Part shown: positions 8,330 to 15,604 of the stretch, one piece after another
How positions within the stretch are numbered: the first letter of the stretch is position 1
Layout: every line of letters begins with the position of its first letter
DNA from: Massilia sp.
GTDB taxonomy: Bacteria > Pseudomonadota > Gammaproteobacteria > Burkholderiales > Burkholderiaceae_D
Assembly (NCBI GenBank): GCA_025359245.1
Contig: JANYGW010000018.1
Span: 1-41,545, forward strand
Length of the DNA: 41,545 nucleotides
Reading direction: 5' to 3'
The notes under the pieces: model-generated
The model's database searches: none
The model's input: only the letters and a program-made list of their open reading frames with translations
What the model was told of the DNA's origin: nothing
Made by a program: the position numbers and the translations under genes

Positions 8330-9166
8330 ATGACCATGCCCGCACCACACAAGTTTTTGCTGCTCTTGATGATGACTTCGACGCTGCTGCTGGGCGCCTG
8401 CGGCAAAAAAAGCGCGGATGCGCCCGACGCGGCCGTGCAAAATAGCGTGCCCGCAGGCGATGAAGCGCCGGCCGCCAACGAGCCCGAGCCGCCGAAAGCG
8501 GACTACTGGAAACCGGTCGCAAGCTACCTCCCGGGCAGCTACGGCGGCGCGTGCATGCGTCCCCTCGACGTCACCAAACGCGTCAACGGCAAGATGGTCA
8601 TCGCCACGGACGGCAAGTTCACGTTCAACGAATTTTCCGGCAATTTGCTGACGACTGAGCAAACCCTGTTTGGCCGCTCGCACGAAGCCAACGGCCTCCC
8701 GAAGCTGATCGTCAGTGCGATCGAAAAAGAAACCATGCTCAGCCTGACAAGCGGCGACAAAGGCGTGGGCAGCATCGTCAGTTTTAAGAAGGACGACAAC
8801 AACATTTTTACATGCGAGCAATCGAATGATCCGGTCGGCATGGCCGCCAAGCCAATGTATGCCGTATTTGCCGGCGTGCTTGAATCGGCGCCCCACAAAA
8901 TTGACTGCATCATGGCAAGCAGCATGACCATGTCAGCGCTGAACTACCAGTTCAAGGACGGCTTGCTCAAGATCCATGATCAAACATACGACCTGAGCAA
9001 AATGGATGAAACCGTCGCGATCACTGACAATTTCAGCCAGTTTCTCTACAGCGCGACCGCGGCGGATGAGCACAATGTTTCGGTCGGCCTCGACAAGTAC
9101 GGCAAGGTCATGATGGTGCTGGCGTACGCCAAGGGCGGCGCACTGTTCTCCTGCAACAAGAACTAG
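8330..9166 (+). CDS. Lipoprotein of unknown function
   Basis: A 278-residue protein with a type II signal peptide: hydrophobic FLLLLMMTSTLLL, then the lipobox LGAC with the lipidated cysteine at residue 24. The residues after it (GKKSADAP) include no Asp at +2, so sorting to the outer membrane is expected. A linker rich in Ala, Pro and Glu (about 28-55) is followed by a globular domain with four further cysteines (near CMRPLD, FTCEQS, IDCIMA and the C-terminal FSCNKN), which could form two disulfides. No enzyme motif recognised. ATG codons at residues 1 and 3 are both possible starts; the ribosome site is weak. It converges with the zinc-ribbon gene, with 34 bases between the stops. Confidence 0.8.
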   Translation: MTMPAPHKFLLLLMMTSTLLLGACGKKSADAPDAAVQNSVPAGDEAPAANEPEPPKADYWKPVASYLPGSYGGACMRPLDVTKRVNGKMVIATDGKFTFNEFSGNLLTTEQTLFGRSHEANGLPKLIVSAIEKETMLSLTSGDKGVGSIVSFKKDDNNIFTCEQSNDPVGMAAKPMYAVFAGVLESAPHKIDCIMASSMTMSALNYQFKDGLLKIHDQTYDLSKMDETVAITDNFSQFLYSATAADEHNVSVGLDKYGKVMMVLAYAKGGALFSCNKN

Positions 9167-9200
9167 CCGATTGCCCTTCTTGCAGGACCGCCCCCCCGTG

Positions 9201-9449
9201 TCACAGGTTCAGCAAGAACGCGAACGTTTCCGCGGCGAGCGAAGGCTCGCTGACCGGGCCCGGCGTTGGCGCGAACGCGGCGATTTCCCGTTCGCGCCGT
9301 TCCTTGTCCTGCGCGAGCGCGATGGCGGCCGGCGTTGCCAGCACAGCCGCTGGCAGTTGCGCGCCGCAATACAGGCAGGCGCTGACGCGCCGGTTCAACA
9401 CGCCGCGCTGGCACGCCGGGCACAGGTATTGCGGGGCGATGTCGTGCAT
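9201..9449 (-). CDS. Small zinc-ribbon protein
   Basis: An 82-residue protein starting MHDIAPQYLCPACQRGVLNRR. Cysteines C10/C13 (CPAC) and C25/C28 (CLYC) form a typical zinc ribbon, followed by QLPAAVL and a charged helix (DKERREREIAAF). The start codon overlaps the stop of the Sel1 gene by one base (TGATG), so translation is probably coupled and the two proteins may act together. A longer ORF in the same frame reaches into the Sel1 gene and is an artefact. Function is unknown; such ribbons bind nucleic acids or partner proteins. Confidence 0.75.
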   Translation of the reverse strand: MHDIAPQYLCPACQRGVLNRRVSACLYCGAQLPAAVLATPAAIALAQDKERREREIAAFAPTPGPVSEPSLAAETFAFLLNL

Positions 9450-10060
9450 CAGGCGCTCGCGCCCGTGCGCGAACTGGTTGGCAACGCCATGCCCGGCTTC
9501 CACGCGCGTGACATGGCTTGCGCTTCTTCGATCTGTTCGGCCGTCATGCGCCTGGCGATGTCGGCGCGGTGCTGGGTCGCGTTCGCGTTGCCGCCGTTGG
9601 CCGCCAGTGTCCACAGCATATAGGCCAGCACATTGTCTTGCGGCAGGCCGGCCGCGTGATAGCAGTACATCAGCCCCAGCGCGTGCTGGGCTTCGGCATG
9701 GCCTTTCTCGGCGGCGCGCCGGAACCACGGCACGGCGGCCTTCGGATCGGCTTCCACGGCGTTGCCGGTGTAGTACATTGCGCCGACCACATACTGGGCG
9801 TCGGGCTGGCCCTGCTCGGCCGCCTTGCGGTGCCACACCAGCGCCTGCTTGTAGTCGCGCGCCACGCCGCGGCCCATGTAGTACATCAGGCCCAGCAAAT
9901 GCTGCGCGTCCGCATGGCCTGCCTTGGCCAGCGGCGTCACTTCCTTGAGCGCGCGCGAATAATTCTTGGCGTTGTACGCGTTCGCCCCTTCGGTAAAGCC
10001 AGCGGTCGCGTTGGCCGCGAGGCTGACGGCGATGGTCATCGCTACGATTAGTTTTTTCAT
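9449..10060 (-). CDS. Sel1-repeat secreted protein
   Basis: A 203-residue protein with a signal peptide (MKKLIVAMTIAVSLAANATAG, cleavage near 20-21) followed by several Sel1-like (TPR-related) repeats. The diagnostic pattern AQHLLGLMYYMGRGVARDYKQALVWHRKAAEQG recurs as AQYVVGAMYYTGNAVEADPKAAVPWFRRAAEKG and AQHALGLMYCYHAAGLPQDNVLAYMLWTLAANGG. Sel1 repeats make alpha-solenoids that bind other proteins and here would act in the periplasm. The C-terminus changes to a charged helix with RRMTAEQIEEAQAMSRAW, typical for this family. It is followed by the coupled zinc-ribbon gene and preceded, after 45 bases, by the DUF2807 gene. The Shine-Dalgarno match is weak. Confidence 0.88.
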   Translation of the reverse strand: MKKLIVAMTIAVSLAANATAGFTEGANAYNAKNYSRALKEVTPLAKAGHADAQHLLGLMYYMGRGVARDYKQALVWHRKAAEQGQPDAQYVVGAMYYTGNAVEADPKAAVPWFRRAAEKGHAEAQHALGLMYCYHAAGLPQDNVLAYMLWTLAANGGNANATQHRADIARRMTAEQIEEAQAMSRAWKPGMALPTSSRTGASA

Positions 10061-10105
10061 GTCGCGTGTTTCGCTACCGGGTCCATCCTGCAGGAATTCA
10101 TCGTT

Positions 10106-10876
10106 TTATTTCCAGCTCACTTTGCCCAGGCCATCCACGCTGACGCTGCGGTTGACCGGCTTGCCGTGTACTGTGACCGAACCGAGGCCGCTCAAGTTCA
10201 GGTTGGCGTTCTGGCGGGCCGACACAATGGCGTTGCCCAGGCCGCTCAAATCGAGGTTGACCGTGTCGACCAGGAAGTACTGCGCATCGAGGCCGCCCAG
10301 CCCGCCCAGGCTGGCCTTGAGCCATTTGCTGTTGCCCTTGAGCGTCACGAAGCCGGCGCCGCGCAGGTTCAGGTCGATGCCTTCATAGTTGGCGCCCTGG
10401 ATATTCATGCTGCCCACGCCGCCCAGCACGGCCGTCACCAGGCGATACGCGCAATTGACTTTCATGGACCCGGCGCCGTCCAGCTTGAGGTCGAGCTCGT
10501 CGCCGGAAAAGCCGCTGATATCGGTCCAGCCGACGCTTTCGGACGACACTTCACGCAGTTGCGGCAAGGTCAGTTCGGCGCGCAGGCTGTTGGCGTGGCG
10601 CCCCAGCTTGAAGCCCTTGATTTCAGTGCCGATGGTCAAGGTGTCGCCTTGCTGGTCGGTCGTCGTCTTCGACAGCAGCACGCGCTCGCCGCTGATCACC
10701 AGCGCCGCCACCGCACCCTGCTTGAGTTTCAGGTCGATCAGGCCGTCGAGCTTGACGCGCACCACGCGCGCATCGATCGCGCGGGTCTCGGTGCCCGTCT
10801 CCACCGGCTCTGCCAGCGCCGCGCCGAGCGCGGAAAACATGGCCACTGCGGCGCCGAGTCTCCAAAACTGAATCAT
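10106..10876 (-). CDS. DUF2807 (GIN-domain) secreted protein
   Basis: A 256-residue exported protein: signal peptide of about 22 residues (cleavage after ALA), then the domain annotated as a 'putative auto-transporter adhesin head, GIN' (DUF2807). It is recognised by the glycine-rich beta-helix rungs LDLKLDGAGSMKV, LNLRGAGFVTLKG, LDLSGLGNAIV and LNLSGLGSVTVHG. The protein is expected to be a periplasmic or surface beta-helix; no enzymatic activity is known for the family. A clear GGAG lies about ten bases before the ATG at 10876. It is the first of three co-directional genes (DUF2807, Sel1, zinc ribbon), probably one transcript. Confidence 0.88.
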   Translation of the reverse strand: MIQFWRLGAAVAMFSALGAALAEPVETGTETRAIDARVVRVKLDGLIDLKLKQGAVAALVISGERVLLSKTTTDQQGDTLTIGTEIKGFKLGRHANSLRAELTLPQLREVSSESVGWTDISGFSGDELDLKLDGAGSMKVNCAYRLVTAVLGGVGSMNIQGANYEGIDLNLRGAGFVTLKGNSKWLKASLGGLGGLDAQYFLVDTVNLDLSGLGNAIVSARQNANLNLSGLGSVTVHGKPVNRSVSVDGLGKVSWK

Positions 10877-10958
10877 GCAAGTCTCCGTATTTTTATTTTT
10901 GGCGCGGCCCGAAGGCGCTCGCGCACCACGTTACCAGTAACGCGTCCTGCATTCCAGC

Positions 10959-11162
10959 TTATTGTACGGCAGCGGCTTTTTCGGCGGCGGTCATGCGCCT
11001 GGCGCTGACCGTCACCACTTGCACCGGGCCTTCGGCAGCCATGGCGCTGGCGTGCACGGTATGGCTGGCCGGGGCGCTGGCCGAGGCGGTCGCGAAGCTG
11101 GTCACGCTGACGAGGGCGATGGCGACGAAGAAGATGGCTTCCATGTTTTTGGCGATGTTCAT
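10959..11162 (-). CDS. Very small secreted peptide of unknown function
   Basis: A 67-residue protein starting MNIAKNMEAIFFVAIALVS. A hydrophobic segment (about 8-26) is followed by small residues ATASASA, so a signal peptide is likely. The remaining mature part of roughly 40 residues ends in VVTVSARRMTAAEKAAAVQ. CAGGAGCC places a good ribosome site seven to eight bases before the ATG. It lies 82 bases upstream of the DUF2807 gene in the same direction. No known family recognised; it could be a secreted signal, an adaptor or a membrane-bound microprotein. The coding call rests on the ribosome site, the signal-like N-terminus and strong third-position GC. Confidence 0.65.
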   Translation of the reverse strand: MNIAKNMEAIFFVAIALVSVTSFATASASAPASHTVHASAMAAEGPVQVVTVSARRMTAAEKAAAVQ

Positions 11163-11335
11163 GATGTGGCTCCTGTGGGTGAATTCGGTTGCGGTATGTG
11201 TTCACTATAGCCAGCCCTCCCCCCGGCCTCCACCGGATTGCGATGAACTGCATTTTTGGCCACCCAGTCGACGGATAGCCGCGATCAAGCGATACTGTGA
11301 CCCTGTCCCTGCCCCCACCGAAGGAAGTACACCTG

Positions 11336-12622
11336 ATGAGCTCGCCCGGCGACACCCACTATGACGCCATCGTCGTTGGCAGCGGCCCTGGCGGCGCCAG
11401 CGTGGCGCGCGAACTGGCCCTCTTTGGCCGGCGCGTGCTGATCCTCGAACAAGGCAGCGCCGCCCCGCTGGCGGGCACCTTGTCGCAGATGGCGCGCATC
11501 GCCGCCGTGCCCGGGCGCGGCGCCTTCATCCAGCGCGATGCCTCGCTGCTGGTGCAGGGCATTACCGCCGGCGGCAGCACGGCCATCAACTTCGCCACCG
11601 CCGCCGATCCGCCCGCAGCGCTGTTCGCCGCGCACGGCATCGAGCTGGGCGCCGCGCTGCGCGAGCTGCGCGCCGAGCTGCCGATCGGCCAGTTGCCCGA
11701 TGCGCTGGTCGGCCCGATGGCGACCCGTATCATGGCCGGCGCGCGCACGCTGGGCCTGCCGTGGAACAAGCTGGAAAAAATGATCCGTCCGCAAATCTGC
11801 CGCAGCGGCTGCTGGCGCTGCGCCTATGGCTGCCCGTACGGCGCCAAGTGGAGCGCGCGCGAATTCGTCGACCAGGCGCTTGGCCACGGCGCCACGCTGC
11901 TCGACGGCGCGCGCGCCGAGCGCGTCATCGTCGAAGGCGGCCAGGCGGTGGGCGTTCAATTCCGGCGCGCCGGCGTGCGCCAGCGCGCGCTGGCCGGCAT
12001 CGTGGTGCTGGCCGGCGGCGGCCTGGGCAGCCCGCGCCTGCTGCATGCGTCCGGCCTGTGGCCGCGCACCAGCGCCTTCTTCAGCGATCCGGTAGTGGCC
12101 GTGATGGGCAGTGTCGATGGCCTCGACGGCGGCGCCGAAGTGCCGATGGCGACCGGCATGCGCATCGACGAGCAGGGCATTTCGCTGGCCGACCTGACCT
12201 TGCCGCGCCCGATGTACCAGGGCTTCACGGCCCAGGTCGGGCGCCTGGACCGGTTGTTCGCACACCGCCGCACGCTGGCTATCATGGTCAAGATCCGCGA
12301 CGAAATCGGCGGCAGTGCCGGTCCGCGCTGGGCCGACAAGCGCCTGCAAGCGTCCGACCGCGCCAAGCTGGCGACCGGGGTCGGCATGGCGCGCGAGGTC
12401 CTGGCCGCGTGCGGCGCCAGGCATGTCTTCAAGAGCTGGCATTTCGCCGCGCATCCGGGCGGCAGCGTGCGCATCGGCGACGGCGTCGACCGCCATCTGC
12501 AGACTGCCACGGCGCGCCTGTATGTGTGCGACGCCTCGGTCATTCCGCAGGCGTGGGGCTTGCCGCCGACATTAACCCTGCTGTGCCTTGGCAAGCGCCT
12601 TGGCCAGCACTTGGCGGGCTAG
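11336..12622 (+). CDS. GMC-family FAD oxidoreductase with a cysteine cluster
   Basis: A 428-residue flavoprotein. The N-terminal dinucleotide fold is clear (YDAIVVGSGPGGASVAREL followed by VLILEQG). Further GMC signatures are GITAGGSTAINFA, GGGLGSPRLL and the C-terminal VCDASVIPQAWGLPPTLTL, which matches the C-terminal block placing the catalytic His/Asn region near the flavin. It is shorter than typical choline dehydrogenases (about 530-560), as in the short bacterial GMC group. A special feature is CRSGCWRCAYGCP (about residues 157-169), four cysteines spaced x3-x2-x3. Comparable clusters occur in long-chain alcohol oxidases of the family. The substrate is probably an alcohol, but unknown. 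Start: AAGGAA precedes the ATG at 11336; a GTG at 11297 has no such site. No signal peptide. The stop shares CTAG with the convergent gene. Confidence 0.85.
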   Translation: MSSPGDTHYDAIVVGSGPGGASVARELALFGRRVLILEQGSAAPLAGTLSQMARIAAVPGRGAFIQRDASLLVQGITAGGSTAINFATAADPPAALFAAHGIELGAALRELRAELPIGQLPDALVGPMATRIMAGARTLGLPWNKLEKMIRPQICRSGCWRCAYGCPYGAKWSAREFVDQALGHGATLLDGARAERVIVEGGQAVGVQFRRAGVRQRALAGIVVLAGGGLGSPRLLHASGLWPRTSAFFSDPVVAVMGSVDGLDGGAEVPMATGMRIDEQGISLADLTLPRPMYQGFTAQVGRLDRLFAHRRTLAIMVKIRDEIGGSAGPRWADKRLQASDRAKLATGVGMAREVLAACGARHVFKSWHFAAHPGGSVRIGDGVDRHLQTATARLYVCDASVIPQAWGLPPTLTLLCLGKRLGQHLAG

Positions 12623-13305
12623 CGCGCCAGCGAGCTGTCCAGCGCCGCGTGCACCAGGCCGTCGATTTCGGCGGTGATGTTGGTCATCGTGCTGGCCACC
12701 ACCGAGAACTCCTTGCCCGCCGGGCCGGCCCGCGCCGCCACGATCTGTGCATTGAAGGCGACCATGCGGGCCTGCCGGGCGATGGTCTTGATGTCGCCCA
12801 TCATGTCGTGCAGGTGGCGCCGCTGGGCCTGCGCGTGGCGCTTCGACTGCTCTTCATACACCAGCGTCAGGCCGTTGAGCACGCTCAGCAGCGGCGTCGC
12901 GCTGCGCACCAGCTCGTCGAGCAGGGCCGGCGCGCCGCGCGCGTCGTCAACGATCGCCGCCAGCGTGCCCTCGGCCAGCTCGATGAACTGGCGGATCACG
13001 CGGTCGCCCTGCAAGGTGCCGAAATAGGCGTCGCGCAGCTGGCCGCAGAAAATCCCGGGCAGGTTGCCCTTGCCTTCGACCAGCGTCAGGTGGGCGTCGC
13101 GAAACAGCGCCAGCGTCTCGCGCGCGGTCTGGATCGCACCCTCATGTCCCATCGAGGCCAGCACCGCAAACAGCACCACGCGTTGCGAGGTAAAGCGGCG
13201 CCGGCCGGACAAGTTGATCAGGGCGCCGAACAGGTCGCCCGACAGCGTTTCCTGGGCCGGCGCCGTGTCGCGGGCGGGGGCCAGGGTGATTGCGTGGTCG
13301 AGCAT
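12619..13305 (-). CDS. Soluble miniature chemoreceptor-like protein
   Basis: A 228-residue cytoplasmic protein without membrane segments. The C-terminal part resembles the signalling tip of methyl-accepting chemotaxis proteins: IKTIARQARMVAFNAQ then IVAARAGPAGKEFSVVAS, corresponding to the canonical 'LALNAAIEAARAGE.GRGFAVVA' tip. Only about 20 residues follow, so the returning helix is very short and there is no adaptation region. The N-terminal 150 residues (with DLFGALINLSGRRRFTSQRV, and GNLPGIFCGQLRDAYFG) resemble no sensor domain I know. GAAGGAG lies eight bases before the ATG at 13305, which fixes the start; a longer upstream reading frame lacks a site. It may dock to a chemosensory array or to CheW/CheA, but that is inference. 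Confidence 0.7.
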   Translation of the reverse strand: MLDHAITLAPARDTAPAQETLSGDLFGALINLSGRRRFTSQRVVLFAVLASMGHEGAIQTARETLALFRDAHLTLVEGKGNLPGIFCGQLRDAYFGTLQGDRVIRQFIELAEGTLAAIVDDARGAPALLDELVRSATPLLSVLNGLTLVYEEQSKRHAQAQRRHLHDMMGDIKTIARQARMVAFNAQIVAARAGPAGKEFSVVASTMTNITAEIDGLVHAALDSSLAR

Positions 13306-13493
13306 GGGGGTCTCCTTCGGGGCTGTCTTGCCGGATCGCGGCAGTCGATGCCAGGACAGTTGCATTTTCCATGCCATGGTATTCGCCCGCCACGCCGCCA
13401 TTTATTCACCGAAGCGGCGCAGCAAGCCGGCGCGCCGGCACCAAAGCGGCGCATCGTGTTCCGCGACAGAGCACGCGCTGCCCCGAATATGGC

Positions 13494-15470
13494 TTATGCG
13501 ATCGGCACCTGGTCGCGCTCGACGCCGGCAAAAGGCGCTGGCCCGCCGGCGGCGCGCGCCTGCCCGACGAAGGCCATGAACTCGTCGGCCGGCAGCGCCG
13601 GCGACCAGTAGAACCCCTGCCCGCCCTCGCAGCCGAGCGCCAGCAGCGCGGCCAGCGTCTCGTCATCCTCGATGCCTTCGGCCACCGCTTCCAGGTTCAG
13701 GCTGTGCACCATCTGGACGATGGCGCGCACGATGCCGGCATCATCGGAATTGCGCGTCATGCGCCGGATGAAGGATTGGTCGATCTTGATGCGCGCCACT
13801 TCGAAGCGGCGCAGGTAGCCGAGATTCGAATAGCCGGTGCCGAAATCGTCGATCGACAGCCGGATCCCCATGTTGCGCAAGCGCTTGAGCAGCGCCGGCA
13901 AGTGGCTGGCCTCGGCAATGAAGAGCGATTCGGTCAGTTCCAGTTCCAGGCATGACGGCGCCACCTGGTGCAGGTCGAGCGCATTGAGCACGTCCTGCTC
14001 GATGTTGCCGCGCCTGAACTGGACCGGCGACAGGTTGATTGCCACCACCAACTGGTCCAGTCCCGCCACCTGCCATGCCTTGATCTGGCGGCATGCCTCG
14101 TTCAGGACCCACACGCCGATCTCGTTGATCAAGCCGGCCCGTTCGGCCACGGCGATGAATTTGGCCGGCGGTATCATGCCCAGCTCCGGATGGCGCCAGC
14201 GGATCAGCGCCTCGGCGCCGATGATGGCGCCGCTGGCCAGCGCGAACTGAGGCTGGTAATGCAGCCGGAACTGGCCGGTCGCGAGCGCGGTGCGGATCCC
14301 TGCGACCAACTGCAGGTGATCCAGCACGCTGCCGTCGATGCTGGCGTCGAAGAAGGCGAAGGTATTGCGGCCGGCGCGCTTGGCGTGGTACATGGCCATG
14401 TCGGCGTGCTTGAGCAGCACGTCGAAATCGGCGCCGTCGTCGGGATAGCGCGCGATCCCGATCGAACAGGTGGTCGACAAGGCCAGGCCCTGCACGGGAA
14501 ACGGCGCGGCCAGCTGCGCCTTGATCTTCTCGACGCTGGCCAGCGCGTCGTCGTGGCCGTCCAGGCAGCTCAGGATCACCAGGAATTCGTCGCCGCCGTG
14601 GCGGCTCACGACGTCGCTTGGCCGCATCGCCGCCTGCAGCCGGCGCGCCACCTCGGACAGCAGCAGGTCGCCGGCGGCATGGCCCAGCGAATCGTTGACG
14701 TCCTTGAAATTGTCCAGGTCGAGGAACATCAGGGCCACACTCGGCTCGCCGACCGTGGCCTGGGCGATGCTGTGCTCGAAGTGTTCGCGCGCGCGCAAGC
14801 GGTTGGGCAGGCCGGTCAGCACGTCGTGGTGCGCCAGCAGGTCGATGCGGGCGTGCGATTCGCGGATGCGCACGTTCTCGCTGGCCAGCCGCGCCAGCGC
14901 CGAGCGCAGGTCGGCGGCAATGAGCCAGACGAAAAATGCGGTCGCCACCAGCACCGCGCTCAGGTTCAGCAGCGCATTCCAGGACGCCGGCGTAACCGGG
15001 TTGACGTGCCAGCCGGAGACATTCGCCGCTGTAATGCCCAGCAAGGCGGCCAGGAAGAACAGCAACGTCGCAATAAACACGCGGCGCGTGCCGAACATGG
15101 CGGCAAACACCAGGATCGCCGGCACGCCGCACACGGCTTCGTCGCGCAAGCCTTGCGAGGTGAATATGAGCAAAGTGTCGGTCAGCGCCAGTGTCGCCAG
15201 GATCAGCATGGCGGCCGGCCCGGCGTGACCGCGGCGCGCGATGACGATGGCTGCCGTCAGCACCAGCGCCGCGCCGCTCACGATGCCGCCTTCGACCCAT
15301 TGCCCCGCAATAAAGGCAAGCATGCCGATGAAGATCAGCGTGCAGACCACGATCCCGATCAACAGGGTCAGCCGATGCGGTATCGGCTCCGCCTTGGGAC
15401 TGTTGGCGGCATGGAGAGAATTGCGTAAAAGCATGTACGAATCGTAGCAGATTCGCACCGCTGTTGGCAT
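13494..15470 (-). CDS. Membrane GGDEF-EAL protein (cyclic di-GMP turnover)
   Basis: A 658-residue inner-membrane protein. Six predicted membrane helices (about 33-55, 62-78, 87-105, 112-127, 131-150 and 167-186) form a MASE-like sensor, followed by a short linker. Next is a GGDEF domain (motif at 292-296, preceded by the inhibitory-site motif RPSD at 283-286), then an EAL domain. The EAL domain keeps its catalytic signatures: EAL (420-422), INLSPVQF, ELTESLF, DDFGTGYSNL, RIKIDQSFI, AEGIE and QGFYWSP. Both activities therefore look intact, so it may make or degrade cyclic di-GMP depending on signal. The start could also be the ATG at 15434 (36 bases in). AGGG nine bases upstream favours 15470 slightly. 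It is divergent from the M16 operon. Confidence 0.9.
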   Translation of the reverse strand: MPTAVRICYDSYMLLRNSLHAANSPKAEPIPHRLTLLIGIVVCTLIFIGMLAFIAGQWVEGGIVSGAALVLTAAIVIARRGHAGPAAMLILATLALTDTLLIFTSQGLRDEAVCGVPAILVFAAMFGTRRVFIATLLFFLAALLGITAANVSGWHVNPVTPASWNALLNLSAVLVATAFFVWLIAADLRSALARLASENVRIRESHARIDLLAHHDVLTGLPNRLRAREHFEHSIAQATVGEPSVALMFLDLDNFKDVNDSLGHAAGDLLLSEVARRLQAAMRPSDVVSRHGGDEFLVILSCLDGHDDALASVEKIKAQLAAPFPVQGLALSTTCSIGIARYPDDGADFDVLLKHADMAMYHAKRAGRNTFAFFDASIDGSVLDHLQLVAGIRTALATGQFRLHYQPQFALASGAIIGAEALIRWRHPELGMIPPAKFIAVAERAGLINEIGVWVLNEACRQIKAWQVAGLDQLVVAINLSPVQFRRGNIEQDVLNALDLHQVAPSCLELELTESLFIAEASHLPALLKRLRNMGIRLSIDDFGTGYSNLGYLRRFEVARIKIDQSFIRRMTRNSDDAGIVRAIVQMVHSLNLEAVAEGIEDDETLAALLALGCEGGQGFYWSPALPADEFMAFVGQARAAGGPAPFAGVERDQVPIA

Positions 15471-15517
15471 AAATGCTTGCCCTGGGGACAGAGATGATCA
15501 CGCAAGGCGATATTTGT

Positions 15518-15545
15518 TTGCATGAAAACCAACATGGTTTAATAT
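15518..15545 (+). promoter_or_regulatory. Candidate promoter for the M16 peptidase pair
   Basis: TTGCAT (15518-15523) and TAATAT (15540-15545) are separated by 16 bases and lie 60 bases before the first M16 start, in the gap between divergent genes. Assigned by resemblance to sigma-70 consensus only. Confidence 0.5.
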
Positions 15546-15604
15546 GCTTCGCTTCAGTGCCAGCGCACTGCTCCACACCGTCCCGCAATCGTCGAGGTAT
15601 TTAT

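Noticed and set aside
9163..9836. Longer open frames over the zinc-ribbon and Sel1 genes
   Set aside because: Only the part starting at MHDIAPQ (9449) has a zinc ribbon; the rest is an alternate frame of the Sel1 gene.
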